Of a DNA stretch of 64,000 nucleotides, positions 51,773 through 61,112 are shown piece after piece. The DNA lies in the NCBI RefSeq assembly GCF_035593305.1, contig NZ_CP141615.1, positions 2,263,722-2,327,721 of the forward strand, written 5' to 3'. The notes under the pieces are model-generated. The model made no database searches. It had not been told where the DNA came from and saw only the letters and a program-made list of their open reading frames with translations. Each line of letters begins with the position of its first letter. Position 1 is the stretch's first letter. The DNA comes from Limnochorda sp. L945t (GTDB taxonomy: Bacteria; Bacillota; Limnochordia; Limnochordales; Geochordaceae). Both the position numbers and the translations under genes were made by a program.

Positions 51773-52972
51773 GTGACCGTGGAGCCGTCCCGGGCACCTG
51801 CGCCTCTGCCCGTGCAGGCATCGTCCCCCGCGGCGCTGGCAGCCTACCTGTCTTCGCACCTGGACGACATGGTCGAGGAGATGCGGCGCCTCGTGGAAAT
51901 CGAGACTCCCTCGGGGGACGAGCAGGGTATCGCCACGGCCGCAGCCCTGCTGGCCGGGCGCTGGCGCCCCCTCGGCTGCCGCGTCGACGAGTACCCCGCG
52001 CCGGGTGTGGGCGTGCATCTGGCCGTGCACATCCCCGGCCGTGGGGAAGACGGCGCCCAGGGGGACGGCCGCTATGTGCTGGTGCTCGGCCACGTCGATA
52101 CGGTCCATCCCCGCGGCACGCTGGCGGCGACCCCGTTTCGGGTGCAAGGCGATCGTGCCTGGGGCCCGGGCACCTACGACATGAAGGGAGCCCTGGTCAT
52201 GATGGCCTGGGCAGTCCAGGCGCTCCGGGCCGTGGGCTCGGGGCCCCGGCGCCCGGTTACGCTGCTGCTCACGGCCGACGAGGAGGTGGGCAGCCACACG
52301 AGCCGCCCGCTCATCGACCGCTTCGCCGCCGGAGCGACCTGCGCCCTGGTACTCGAGCCCGCCGCTCCCGGTGGTGCCGTCAAGACCGCCCGCAAGGGCG
52401 TCGCCCAGTACCGTTTGTCGGTCACGGGCCGCAGCGCCCACGCCGGCAACGACTTCTCCCGGGGCATCAACGCCAACGTGGCCCTGGCCCGCCTGGTGCT
52501 GGCCGCCGCCTCCCTTTCCGATCCAGAGCGCGGCACGACCGTCAACGTCGGCGTCATCGGCGGCGGTACCCGCCCCAACGTCGTACCGGAACGAGCGTGG
52601 GCCGACATCGACGTGCGCTTCACGACCCGCGCCGAGGCCGAGCGCATCGACCGGGCGCTGCGGGCACTCACGGCTGACGGCGGGACAGTATTCGAGGTAT
52701 CGGGCGGCGTCAACCGGTGGCCACTCGAGCGAACGGCGTCGGCCGGCCTCTACGAGCATGCCCGGGCCCTGGCCGCTTCGCTCGGCCTGGAACTTCCCGA
52801 GGCCCAGGTGGGCGGCGCCAGCGACGGCAACCTCACCGCGGAGCTGGGCCTCCCGACCCTAGACGGCCTCGGCCCGGAGGGGGACGGTGCCCACTCTTCC
52901 CAGGAGCACGTCTACCTGCCGTCCCTTCCCGTGCGCACGGCGCTGTTGGCGCTCATCCTGGAAACCCTGTAG
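51773..52972 (+). CDS. M20 family metallopeptidase (carboxypeptidase G2/ArgE/DapE type)
   Basis: Zinc amidohydrolase releasing an acyl group or C-terminal glutamate. 399 residues. Metal and catalytic residues: GHVDTV (near 108-113, H and D), [10 protein letters not shown] (bridging D), ADEEVGS (general base and metal E), EPAAPGG, and the C-terminal HSSQEHVYL histidine. The lid domain is [23 protein letters not shown] 51773 lies 143 bp from the divergent racemase start. An N-acyl-L-amino-acid hydrolase paired with an N-acylamino-acid racemase is the known scheme for stereo-inversion of amino acids; folate or peptide hydrolysis remains possible. Confidence 0.87.
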   Translation: MTVEPSRAPAPLPVQASSPAALAAYLSSHLDDMVEEMRRLVEIETPSGDEQGIATAAALLAGRWRPLGCRVDEYPAPGVGVHLAVHIPGRGEDGAQGDGRYVLVLGHVDTVHPRGTLAATPFRVQGDRAWGPGTYDMKGALVMMAWAVQALRAVGSGPRRPVTLLLTADEEVGSHTSRPLIDRFAAGATCALVLEPAAPGGAVKTARKGVAQYRLSVTGRSAHAGNDFSRGINANVALARLVLAAASLSDPERGTTVNVGVIGGGTRPNVVPERAWADIDVRFTTRAEAERIDRALRALTADGGTVFEVSGGVNRWPLERTASAGLYEHARALAASLGLELPEAQVGGASDGNLTAELGLPTLDGLGPEGDGAHSSQEHVYLPSLPVRTALLALILETL

Positions 52973-53032
52973 AAGCCGTGGGGCGCCGCTACCCGAGCCC
53001 CGCACCCCAGAAGCCCGGCCCACTTCGCCGTG

Positions 53033-53038
53033 TATAAT
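53033..53038 (+). promoter_or_regulatory. -10 box of the CNNM/CorC gene
   Basis: A perfect TATAAT, rare at this GC content, lies about 30 nt before the start of the next gene. The sequence 17 nt upstream (AAGCCC) is a poor -35. Confidence 0.45.
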
Positions 53039-53067
53039 GGGGATAGCCTCGGACGTATCGGCAGGTG

Positions 53068-54462
53068 ATGGTGGACTTGGATCCCGACACAGGATGGCGT
53101 ATCGCCGTACTGGTGGGACTCCTGTTGCTCTCCGCCTTCTTCTCCGGATCCGAGACCGCCCTCATGGCCCTCAACCGCATCCGGCTCCGGCGCCTGGCCG
53201 ACTCGGGTGACGCCGGCGCACGGCGCATCGCCCGGCTGCTGGAATCCCCTTCCCGGCTGCTGTCCACGGTCTTGATCGGCAACAACCTCGTCAACGTCGC
53301 CATCTCCGCCATCGTGACCGCCCTCGTGCTGCGCTGGGTGGCGGACGACGAGGCCGCCCTGCTCGTCGCGACCCTGGCCGCCACCACGATCATCCTGCTC
53401 GTGGGAGAGATCACACCCAAGGCCATCGCAGCTCACGCCCCGGAGCCTTTCGCTCGCCGGGTTCATCGCGCCGTCGAAGGCCTCGTCTGGCTGCTCACCC
53501 CTATCAACCGGCTGTTCGGCGCGCTCTCGGACCTGCTCGTGAGCGCGCTCGGGCACAAGCGCCGCCACGAAGGCGGGCCCCTGGCCGTCAGCGAAGAAGA
53601 CGTGCGCACCATGCTCATGCTCGGCCGCCAGCAGGGCGTGTTCGCTCCGGAAGAGGAAGCCATGGTGGAGCGCATCTTCGCCTTCACCGATCTGCGGGTG
53701 CGCGACGTCATGGTGCCGCGGCTCGACGTGGCGGGCATCCCTCGCGACATCGCGTGGGCCGATCTGCTGGCCCTGGTGCGCCGGGAACACTACACCCGCT
53801 ACCCCGTCTACGAGGAGGACCTGGATCACGTCATCGGCATCCTGCACGTCAAGGAGCTCATGATGGAGACTCCCCGTGGCGAGCAGGGAGGCTTCGACGT
53901 CGCCCGGTTCATCCGCCCTGCCTACTTCGTGCCCGACTCGAAACGGGTCGTGGAGCTCCTGCGGGAGATGCGCCAGAAGCGGGCCCACATGGCGGTCGTG
54001 GTCGACGAGTACGGTGCTACGGCCGGGATCGTCACCATCGAAGACCTGGTGGAGCAGGTGGTCGGGGAGATCGCCGACGAGTTCGATCAGCGAGAGCCCG
54101 AGGTGCGCCAGCTGGATGCGCGCACGTACAGCGTGGCCGGTACCGTTCGCCTGGAGGAGATCAACGACCGCCTGGGGCTGGCGCTTTCGTGCGAAGAGGC
54201 GGACACCATCGCGGGCCTCGTGCTGAGCCTTCTCGGTCGCATTCCGGAGCAGGGGGACCGGGCGGAGCGGGACGGCGTCGAGCTGGTCGTGGAGCGCATG
54301 GACGGCCAGCGCATCGAGCGCTTGACGCTCAAGCTACCTCGCTCGCTTTCGCGAGGCGAGGAGGAAGCGGGAGACAAGGCAGTGGCGCCCGGCGGCCGCG
54401 CCGATGACCGCCGGGCGCCGCAAGGGCTGCCCCAGCCCACGAGCGATGGGACCGGCGGGTGA
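53068..54462 (+). CDS. CNNM/CorC (HlyC) family transporter, DUF21-CBS-CorC_HlyC
   Basis: Membrane protein of the family linked to magnesium export and metal homeostasis. About 464 residues. DUF21 membrane domain ~1-190 (LLLLSAFFSGSETALMALNRIRLRRLAD opens it; GEITPKAIA closes a conserved loop). Two CBS repeats ~210-330 (DVMVPRLDVAGI..., VVDEYGATAGIVTIEDLVEQVVGEIADE). CorC_HlyC domain ~345-425. The last 40 residues are charged and disordered. ATG 53068 or GTG 53065. Stand-alone gene with its own promoter-like TATAAT. Confidence 0.92.
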   Translation: MVDLDPDTGWRIAVLVGLLLLSAFFSGSETALMALNRIRLRRLADSGDAGARRIARLLESPSRLLSTVLIGNNLVNVAISAIVTALVLRWVADDEAALLVATLAATTIILLVGEITPKAIAAHAPEPFARRVHRAVEGLVWLLTPINRLFGALSDLLVSALGHKRRHEGGPLAVSEEDVRTMLMLGRQQGVFAPEEEAMVERIFAFTDLRVRDVMVPRLDVAGIPRDIAWADLLALVRREHYTRYPVYEEDLDHVIGILHVKELMMETPRGEQGGFDVARFIRPAYFVPDSKRVVELLREMRQKRAHMAVVVDEYGATAGIVTIEDLVEQVVGEIADEFDQREPEVRQLDARTYSVAGTVRLEEINDRLGLALSCEEADTIAGLVLSLLGRIPEQGDRAERDGVELVVERMDGQRIERLTLKLPRSLSRGEEEAGDKAVAPGGRADDRRAPQGLPQPTSDGTGG

Positions 54463-54491
54463 CGGCACCGGAGAACGCGATGCTGCCCCCG

Positions 54492-55259
54492 TCAGCGCGC
54501 CGTATAGCCCCCGTCCACCGGCAGGATGGCGCCCGTGACGAACGAGGCGTCGTCGGAGGCCAGGAACGCCACGGCCGCCGCCACTTCCTCGGGATTGCCG
54601 ATGCGCCCGAGCGGGTGAGCCTCGGCCATGGCCTGTTGCGCGGCGTCTTGCCCGCCCGTGGCCTGGCGGACCATGGGCGTGAGGATGGCGCCCGGCGCGA
54701 CGGCGTTGACGCGGATCCGCTGGCTGGCGTAGTCGATCGCCATGGCCTTGGTGAGCTGCACCACGGCCCCCTTGCTCGCGCAGTAGATGGGCAGGCCGGC
54801 CCAGCCCACGAGCCCGGCCACGGAAGCGACGTTGACGATGCTGCCGCCCCCCTGCCGCAGCATGACCGGGAGCACGTACTTGCTGAACAGGAAGACGCCC
54901 CGGGCGTTGATCCCGAGCACCCTCTCCCACGTGGCCTCGTCGGCTTCATGGAGCGGCCCCATCGCCAGCACGCCGGCGTTGTTGACCAGCACGTCGATCC
55001 GGCCCCACCGGTCGAGCGCCTTCCCCACCGCCCGCTGCACGTCCTCCGACTTCGAGACGTCGGCGTGGACGAACAGCGGCGGCTCCGGCCCCGTGCCGCT
55101 GCCCTTCGCAGCCAACTCGGAGGCGGTCGCCTGCCCGGCTCGCTCGTCGTAGTCGACCATGGCCACCGATGCCCCCTCCATGAGGAGCCGGGCCGCGATG
55201 GCCTTGCCGATCCCCATGGCCGCTCCGGTCACGATGGCTACTTTACCCTGTAGTCGCAT
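54492..55259 (-). CDS. SDR family oxidoreductase
   Basis: NAD(P)-dependent dehydrogenase of the classical short-chain type. 255 residues. TGAAMGIG cofactor motif (near 11-18), D in VDYDE (favouring NAD), NNAG, catalytic S-Y-K in NVASVAG...YCASKGA, and the closing VDGGYTAR. Related to glucose-1-dehydrogenase/FabG-like proteins; substrate unknown. It converges on the CNNM gene. A GGGGGGC/GCCCCCC hairpin (55286-55302) lies in its leader, 27-43 nt before the start, and may modulate translation. Confidence 0.88.
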   Translation of the reverse strand: MRLQGKVAIVTGAAMGIGKAIAARLLMEGASVAMVDYDERAGQATASELAAKGSGTGPEPPLFVHADVSKSEDVQRAVGKALDRWGRIDVLVNNAGVLAMGPLHEADEATWERVLGINARGVFLFSKYVLPVMLRQGGGSIVNVASVAGLVGWAGLPIYCASKGAVVQLTKAMAIDYASQRIRVNAVAPGAILTPMVRQATGGQDAAQQAMAEAHPLGRIGNPEEVAAAVAFLASDDASFVTGAILPVDGGYTAR

Positions 55260-55461
55260 GCAGCGTCCCCTTCCCTGAATCGACCGGGGGGCACCGCCCC
55301 CCGCCTGGATCCCGGGCCTCTACTCTTGTCCGAAGTTCGAAAAGATCCTGCGTTCATTGCGCACCTGTCATGCATCCACCGTGAGCAATGCGCCGCTCGA
55401 TGGCCGAGGAGGACGTAGCAACGCCGGGGACGAATCGTGGTACGGGAGCAAAGAGGGCGAG

Positions 55462-56308
55462 GTGGGGGCATTGCCCGCAGCTCTCGAGGTCACCGGCCTG
55501 CGCAAGGAGTACCCGCGCCGGGGCGCCCCGCCGGTCGTGGCGGTGCTTCTGGCGCATGAGCGTCCGGGAGAACCTCGATTACTTCGCCCTGCTTCGCGGG
55601 CTCAGCCGCCGGGCGTTACGGGCCCGCCGCGAACGGCTCATCGAGGCCTTCGGGCTGGGCCCCCACGCCGACAAGGAAGCCCACGCCCTTTCGGCCGGAC
55701 TGCGCCAGAGGCTGGCGACGGCGTGCGCTCTCATCCAGCAGGCCCCGCTGATCCTGCTCGATGAACCTACGCTCGGCCTCGACGTCGAGTCGGCGGCCGC
55801 CCTCGAGAGCCTTCTCCGGGAGCTGGTAGCCCGGGACGGCGTGACCATCCTTCTGACCTCCCACGAACTCGAGATGATCCAGCGCGTAGCGGAGCGCGTG
55901 ATCATCATCCAGTCGGGCGAGGTCGTGGCAGACGCGCCGGTGGACGAGCTTCTCGCGCTCTTCCGCTCCCGGCGCTACCGGTGCGTGGTGACGCCGGCAG
56001 CCGGGCGCGGGCCGGCGCCGTTGCCTTCCGACCTCGAGCCGGTGCTGGCGGCCCCGCCCCGCAAGAACGGCGAGCAGTGGACCCTGGAGCTGGACCTGGG
56101 CGCGCCCGAGCAGCTCTTCGACTGCCTGGCGGCGTTACGGCAGAGCGGGCTCGTCATCGAGTCGGTGGCCCGCGACCAGCCCGACCTGCGCCAGGCGTAC
56201 CTGCGGCTCGTCCGCGGGGAACGGGCCGGCGCACCCGCCCCGCTCGAGGGCGCGTCTGGTCCGGCCCAGGCCGGCACGGGCCGAGAGGAGGCTCACAGCG
56301 ATGGATGA
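55462..56308 (+). pseudogene. ABC-2 type exporter ATPase with internal deletion and frameshift
   Basis: Translation from GTG 55462 reads LPAALEVTGLRKEYPRRGAPPVVAV, a normal ABC start, until about 55545. The sequence then jumps to FWRMSVRENLDYFALLRGL in another frame (from about 55547), a segment normally ~70 residues further on. Walker A and the Q-loop region are therefore missing. The rest is normal: ALSAGLRQRLATACALIQQAPLILLDEPTLGLDVESA, LLTSHELEMIQRVAERVIII and a C-terminal domain. A protein starting at ATG 55556 would lack ATP-binding residues. Either a real deletion or an assembly error. The partner permease overlaps the 3' end by 8 nt and looks intact. Confidence 0.8.
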
Positions 56309-57128
56309 ACACACGCCGGCGGCCCTCGCCTCTCCATCCGGAGATCCGGCTGCGACTCCGAGCGGGTGGAGGCTCCTGGAGGCCGCCTTCTTGCGGGAAT
56401 GGGTGTCGCTGCGCCGGTATCCGTTCAACCTGGTGTCCGGCGTTCTCACGCTCCTCATCGTGTTCTTCTTGCTTTTCTACGGCGTCAGGCTGATACCGGG
56501 CGCGTTCCAGCTGGGACAGACGTTGAGCGGTCTCGTGGTGGGCTTCGTCAGCTGGGTCGCCATGCTCGCGGCTTTTCAAGGGTTCTCGGAGGAGATCACA
56601 CGCGGCGCCCTGGAAGGCACCCTCGAACAGCAGGCCCTCTCTCCCTGGGGGTTGGACCGGGTGCTACTGGCCGGCGCGGTGGCGGGCAACGTCAGCAACC
56701 TGGCCGTGACCGGCATCGTTTTGCTCGCCGTGATGGCCATCGCCCGCCAGCCCCTGTACGTGCCAGTTCTGGACGTAGCGTTGATGCTGGTGCTGTTGAT
56801 GGTTCAGGGCGCGGCGTTCGGGCTGGTGATGGGCGGGCTGGCCCTGTTGTACAAGCGGGTCGAGGCGTCCTTTCAGATCTGGCAGTTCCTCTTCATCGGC
56901 TTGCTGATCATCCCGTGGGACGGCTCGCCGTGGGTGCGCCTCATCCCGTTCACCTGGACCCACTACGTCCTGCAGCACGTCATGCGGCACGGAGCGAGGG
57001 TGAGCGACATGGCGGCGGACGTGGTGGGCGCCGCTGTCGTCAGCCTGGTTTACTTCCTGATCGCCTGGGCGCTTTTCCGGCGCATGGACCGCGCCGCCCG
57101 CCGCCTGGCTCGCCTGGCCCACTATTGA
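56301..57128 (+). CDS. ABC-2 type transporter permease
   Basis: Membrane subunit of an ABC exporter, 275 residues with about six helices. EEITRGALEGTLEQQALSPWGLDRVLLAGAVAGN is the conserved loop of ABC-2 permeases. An N-terminal cytoplasmic helix (LLEAAFLREWVSLRRYPFNLVSGVL) precedes TM1. It overlaps the ATPase gene by 8 nt, so both were made together. If the ATPase is truly broken, this permease lacks its motor unless another ATPase substitutes. Confidence 0.87.
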   Translation: MDEHTPAALASPSGDPAATPSGWRLLEAAFLREWVSLRRYPFNLVSGVLTLLIVFFLLFYGVRLIPGAFQLGQTLSGLVVGFVSWVAMLAAFQGFSEEITRGALEGTLEQQALSPWGLDRVLLAGAVAGNVSNLAVTGIVLLAVMAIARQPLYVPVLDVALMLVLLMVQGAAFGLVMGGLALLYKRVEASFQIWQFLFIGLLIIPWDGSPWVRLIPFTWTHYVLQHVMRHGARVSDMAADVVGAAVVSLVYFLIAWALFRRMDRAARRLARLAHY

Positions 57129-57151
57129 CATCCTCCAGCGGCAAAGACCTC

Positions 57152-58618
57152 TCACTTCCCGCAGGTATCCCCTGCCTCGACGCCGCCGGGGCAGGCGCCG
57201 GCAAGCCGCGCCAGGGCCTCGCCTCCCTCGGCCGTACGGTGCCACCGGGTCAGCGCGAGGTAGTCGAACGTCCCCTCCACCCCCCAGCGGGATTTCAAGT
57301 GGAGCATCCAGGGGATCAGCCCCTCGCGCGGGTGGAAGAGCAGCAGGTGCAGCGCCTTTTGGGTCTTCGATGCTGGCCGCCGCATGGGATAGTACAGATC
57401 CGGCAACTGAAACAGCGTGTGGATTTGCAGGCTTTCCGCTCCCCGCAGCGCGTACTCGACGGCCAACCGTCCGGAGCTGACGTCGCCTGTCCCGCTGAGA
57501 GGCAGGCTGGCGCTCGGGATGGCGCCCTCGTGTTGAGCCGCCCGGAGCCTCGTGAGAATCGCGAGGTTGCGATGGCTCAGGTCAGGCCCGCCGTACGCAG
57601 CCCCTCGCACCCCTTCTGTCTCCTGGCGGGGATCGAAGAGGCGGTTAGCGTAGACCACGAAGTGCGGCCCCTCGGGGTCAGGGCGGATGGCCTCCTGCAG
57701 CAAGCGCAGCTGCCACTCGTCCGCGAAAAGCGTGTTGAAGAGTTTCAACCCCAGCGTGAGCCTCTCGGCGCTCGTGGCGTCTCCTCCGGCCGCTCCCTCC
57801 GCCGTCGCTCCCCTCGCCGCGGCGGCCGCGCGCACAAGGAGCGGAGAGCGTCTCACCCATTCCAGCACGGCGTCGAAGTCGCGGGCCCCCGTGTGCCCGG
57901 CCAGCGTCGGGCTGAAGTCCTGCTCCAGCAGCATGGGGCCCTCCATCCCGCAATCGGCCCATACCCGCAGGAGCCCCTGCACCGTGAAGTCGTACTCCTC
58001 GCGGCGCCACAGCACGTCTTCGAGGGTATCCGCCGGCGCGCCCTTTTCAGGCTCGCCGCGCCCCTCCGCCGGGACGTAAAACTTGGCGGAAGCGGCTACC
58101 ACCCACCCCCGCTCGCGCGCCAGGATGGCCGCCTGCCGCCAGAGCTCCAGGTAATCCTCGAACGAGTCCGACCAGCCCCTCCCCGCCCACGTCACCGTCC
58201 ACCCCAGACGCGCCACCCGTCGGCCGGCAATGGGTTGCACCTTCATCCGGGAGACCGGCACCGCCCACGCCGCCATGCCCCGACGGCCGCGCGCATCCTG
58301 GGCGATCACCGTCTTCAAGACCGCGAAGCCCAGGCCCCCCTTCTGGTCGGCCTCGATCTGGTGGATGGAGAGCGACAGCTGCCCGGAGGCCTTCCCGAAG
58401 GGATTGCGGATGGGTCGCCCGCCGTACCGGCCCGTGAGATCGATGCCGAACGTCTCGCGCACGTAAGCTTCGAGCTCCTCCGGCAGGCCGCGTTCGGCGA
58501 ACCGCTCGAAGTCGGACGCGACCCGGCGGGCGAGGCCGGCGGGAATGGCCGGCGGCTCGTCGCCGAGCAGGTAGGGGAAGCAGGGTGCCTCGGCGGTGAG
58601 CCATGTCTCGCCGGTCAT
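57152..58618 (-). CDS. Dihydroorotate dehydrogenase-like flavoprotein
   Basis: 488 residues; probably an FMN-binding TIM barrel related to dihydroorotate/dihydropyrimidine dehydrogenases. GGRPIRNPFGKASGQLSLSIHQIEADQKGGLGFAVLKTVIAQDARG resembles the N-terminal strand-loop and K-T-V flavin lysine region of that fold; SFEDYLELWRQAAILARERG and GARDFDAVLEWVRRSP fit later helices; SSGRLAVEYALRGAESLQIHTLFQ resembles the phosphate-binding end. It is longer than true PyrD (about 310-350) and has a ~100-residue C-terminal extension. Coupled by ATGA to the DapA-family gene. No pyrimidine genes are nearby, so a catabolic role is more likely; substrate unknown. Confidence 0.6.
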   Translation of the reverse strand: MTGETWLTAEAPCFPYLLGDEPPAIPAGLARRVASDFERFAERGLPEELEAYVRETFGIDLTGRYGGRPIRNPFGKASGQLSLSIHQIEADQKGGLGFAVLKTVIAQDARGRRGMAAWAVPVSRMKVQPIAGRRVARLGWTVTWAGRGWSDSFEDYLELWRQAAILARERGWVVAASAKFYVPAEGRGEPEKGAPADTLEDVLWRREEYDFTVQGLLRVWADCGMEGPMLLEQDFSPTLAGHTGARDFDAVLEWVRRSPLLVRAAAAARGATAEGAAGGDATSAERLTLGLKLFNTLFADEWQLRLLQEAIRPDPEGPHFVVYANRLFDPRQETEGVRGAAYGGPDLSHRNLAILTRLRAAQHEGAIPSASLPLSGTGDVSSGRLAVEYALRGAESLQIHTLFQLPDLYYPMRRPASKTQKALHLLLFHPREGLIPWMLHLKSRWGVEGTFDYLALTRWHRTAEGGEALARLAGACPGGVEAGDTCGK

Positions 58619-59598
58619 CGTCCACCCCCGCCGTTCCCGGCGGCGGAGCCGGCCGTACCGCCGGCGACCGTGCCCCCGGCGACCGTGCCCGCAGCCCTCT
58701 CGAATTCGCGAACGGCCTGCTCCAGGCGCAGGGTGTCGTCCGGCGGCAGGGGCGGCCCCCACGGGTCGTGTACGGCCCCGGCCGGAATCACGCCGCTCAT
58801 GGCCAGCACGTGCAGCAGCCTCCGGACGTAGCCGTCGACCGGCGGTGCAAACACCGCCCGGGCGAGCCGGTCCACGTGCTGCGCCAACTCCACGAACTCG
58901 GCCGCCCGCTCCCGACCGGCCATGAACGCCCGCATGAGCTCCACCTGGTGCGCCGGAAAGATGGCACCGAGCCCCACCAGTGCCGCTCGAGCCCCCAGCA
59001 TGAACGAGTACCCGAGGAACCGGTCTTCCCCCGTCACCAACGTCACCTTTGGAAAGTCATCCGCGATGGCGGCCACGTCCTGAAAGGTGACCACGTCTCG
59101 CAGCGTCGCCATCTTGATGCCTGCGACGCCGGGCAGGGACAACAGCGCTCGCAGCACGTCGGGCGCGTACGGGATACCGCCGGCCTCTCGATACAGGTAG
59201 AAGAGGATGACCGGCAACCCTGCCGCGGCCATCTTCTCGTGGAACGCCACGATCTCGGCCGGCGGCGCACCCGGCCCCAAGTGCGCCGGCGGGAACGCCA
59301 GGATGGCGTCCGCGCCCCACTCTGCCGCCTCGTGCGCCATCGCCTCCCCGCCCGGGCCTCCCGCCCCTGCGACGACGAGGGCGCCTTTCCCCAGCCCCTC
59401 CCGCCAGCGCTGCAGCAACCGCCGGCGCAGAGGCTGCTCGAGGTGGAGCCCGCGTCCCGTGTGCACCCACACCGCCACGCCGCTGACCGGCTGGGCCGCC
59501 ATGTAGGCAACGTAATGCTCCAGTGCCGCTTCGTGCAGCTGCCCCCGGTCGTCCAGGGGCGTGGGCACCGCCGGTATGAAGGCCCCATGCAGCTTCAC
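58615..59598 (-). CDS. DapA/N-acetylneuraminate lyase family aldolase
   Basis: Class I pyruvate-type aldolase or dehydratase, TIM barrel. 327 residues. The Schiff-base lysine is in GVAGIKMATLRD (near 163) and the catalytic tyrosine in LFYLYREAGG (near 136). The usual dihydrodipicolinate synthase GTTGE loop is replaced by WVHTGRG, so it is unlikely to be true DapA; the specificity differs. The C-terminus carries a low-complexity glycine/threonine tail with two TVAGG repeats from a 15-bp tandem duplication. Lies between the GGDEF-like regulator gene and the DHOD-like gene in one minus-strand operon. Confidence 0.82.
   Translation of the reverse strand: MKLHGAFIPAVPTPLDDRGQLHEAALEHYVAYMAAQPVSGVAVWVHTGRGLHLEQPLRRRLLQRWREGLGKGALVVAGAGGPGGEAMAHEAAEWGADAILAFPPAHLGPGAPPAEIVAFHEKMAAAGLPVILFYLYREAGGIPYAPDVLRALLSLPGVAGIKMATLRDVVTFQDVAAIADDFPKVTLVTGEDRFLGYSFMLGARAALVGLGAIFPAHQVELMRAFMAGRERAAEFVELAQHVDRLARAVFAPPVDGYVRRLLHVLAMSGVIPAGAVHDPWGPPLPPDDTLRLEQAVREFERAAGTVAGGTVAGGTAGSAAGNGGGGR
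58661..58690. repeat. Perfect 15-bp tandem repeat inside the DapA-family gene
   Basis: CCGGCGACCGTGCCC occurs twice without a gap, encoding two GTVAG units in the C-terminal tail. The length is a multiple of three, so copy-number change would keep the frame. Confidence 0.85.
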
Positions 59599-59633
59599 GG
59601 CCGGCCCACCTCCTCCTCTTGCGGCCGTGCCCG

Positions 59634-61112
59634 TCAGGGCACGCCTCCTCCCCCATCCCCCGAAGCGGCCGTCTGGCGAAGCGCTTCCCGGGGCAGCACC
59701 AGGCGATACACCAGCATGGGCCGCCCTTTGGCCCGGCTGGTGCCAGCATCCCGCCTCGAACCGATGGCGACGGCCAGCCCCGAGCGCTCCAGGCGCGCGA
59801 GCGAGCGCCGGGCGCTTCGCTCCGTGACTCCGAGCACCCGGGCAGCCTCCCGGGACGTCAGCTCCCGCCGTCCGGTACGTACCGCGTAGTCACGCAACGC
59901 GCCGAGTGACTTCGCCGTAAGCGCCGGCTGCCTCATGCCGGGTGCCGCCGCCTGCGCCCCACCCTCGTCCCTAGAAGCTACTCCGGGCGCCTCCGCACCG
60001 GCGGGGCGGGCATCCCCCACCGGCGCCTGCGTCTCTCCTAGCGGCCCGAGCCATTCGCCCGACTCCAGCAGGACGATCCCGCAGTTGCCGCCCCGGGCCT
60101 TGGCATGGCGCAGGGCGGCGCGGGCGTTGAGCTCCGCCATCCGCGCCGTCTCCCCGAAGCCCCATCCCATCGAGACCGTGACCGGCACCTCCTGGCGAAT
60201 GTGGGCCAGGATCGGAAGGACGGACAACCCGTGCGTCGCCGACTCGACGGCGCCACGAGTCGCCACCAGCACGAACTCGTCGTGCCCGGTGAAGACCAGC
60301 GTCGCCTGGAGCTCCTCGGCGAAGTCGAGCAGCAGCCGGTGCAGGCGCAGCTTGGTGAGCTGCACCCGGTACTCGCTCCCGGCCGTCCGAGAAAACGACT
60401 CGAACCGGTCGACGTTGACCACCCCGACCGCAATACCCTGCTCCCGGGAACGGCGGCTCACGGCCCGGGCCAGCGCCAGCTCCAACGCCTCCCGGATGGC
60501 GGAGGCCGTCGGCGTGACGCATACGCTCGGCACGCCCCCCTCCTGGAGCAGACGCCACACGGAACGCCTGCACGTAACGGCCAGGCTCGTCCTCCCGGCT
60601 TTCCACAACGCTTCGTGGAACGCGGCCACCTGCGGCGGCTCCGCCTCGACCGGATGGATCGCATCGTGCACGACGACGGCCGAGGCGTCGAGCCCGGCCT
60701 CCTCGTACGTCTCGGTCACCGTCGTGGCTGACAGCGTGTCCAGGCTCGCCTTGCGGACGTCCCCGACGCCGCCGGCCATCGCCTGGAGCAGCGCCGCCGT
60801 CAGGCTCGACCCGGTGTACTGGACGAAAACCTTGGGTACTGTGCCAAGTGGGGCCATGGCCGCATCGGAGGTCGCGGCGTGCACCACCCGGGCGTAAGGC
60901 ACCGGGCCCGTGAACAGCAGGACCTCGGCACCCCGCCCCACCGCCTCCAGAGCCAGGCCGGGAGCCTGAGACTCGTCGACGTACGGGGCGGCCATGGCCT
61001 GCAGACCTTCGAAGTCGGCAGCGAACCCCATGACCCTGGCCACGATGTCCTCGGGCCCGATGACGGCGATCGGGTGGGGGAGCGGCGTCCGGTGGTCAGC
61101 TGCCGTGCACAA
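59634..61112 (-). CDS. Transcriptional regulator with N-terminal sensor, degenerate GGDEF-like domain and C-terminal HTH
   Basis: 492 residues. Residues ~12-210: an alpha/beta sensor-like region (IAVIGPEDIVARVMGFAADF, AEVLLFTGP). Residues ~220-370: a nucleotidyl-cyclase-like domain. VGVVNVDRFESFSR and FTGHDEFVLVAT stand where diguanylate cyclases have the substrate-aspartate and GGDEF motifs, and ARAALRHAKARGGN closes the domain; GHDEF makes cyclase activity doubtful. Residues ~400-470: a winged-helix HTH (LTSREAARVLGVTERSARRSLARLERSGLA). TTG 61112 is a weak start that overlaps the racemase gene by 17 nt; a later start is possible. Likely controls the surrounding amino-acid operon. Domain calls are by eye. 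Confidence 0.65.
   Translation of the reverse strand: MCTAADHRTPLPHPIAVIGPEDIVARVMGFAADFEGLQAMAAPYVDESQAPGLALEAVGRGAEVLLFTGPVPYARVVHAATSDAAMAPLGTVPKVFVQYTGSSLTAALLQAMAGGVGDVRKASLDTLSATTVTETYEEAGLDASAVVVHDAIHPVEAEPPQVAAFHEALWKAGRTSLAVTCRRSVWRLLQEGGVPSVCVTPTASAIREALELALARAVSRRSREQGIAVGVVNVDRFESFSRTAGSEYRVQLTKLRLHRLLLDFAEELQATLVFTGHDEFVLVATRGAVESATHGLSVLPILAHIRQEVPVTVSMGWGFGETARMAELNARAALRHAKARGGNCGIVLLESGEWLGPLGETQAPVGDARPAGAEAPGVASRDEGGAQAAAPGMRQPALTAKSLGALRDYAVRTGRRELTSREAARVLGVTERSARRSLARLERSGLAVAIGSRRDAGTSRAKGRPMLVYRLVLPREALRQTAASGDGGGGVP

Noticed and set aside
55286-55302. GGGGGGC-ACC-GCCCCCC hairpin as a terminator
   Set aside because: It lies between divergently transcribed genes in the SDR leader, so no transcript needs ending there; noted only as a possible leader hairpin.
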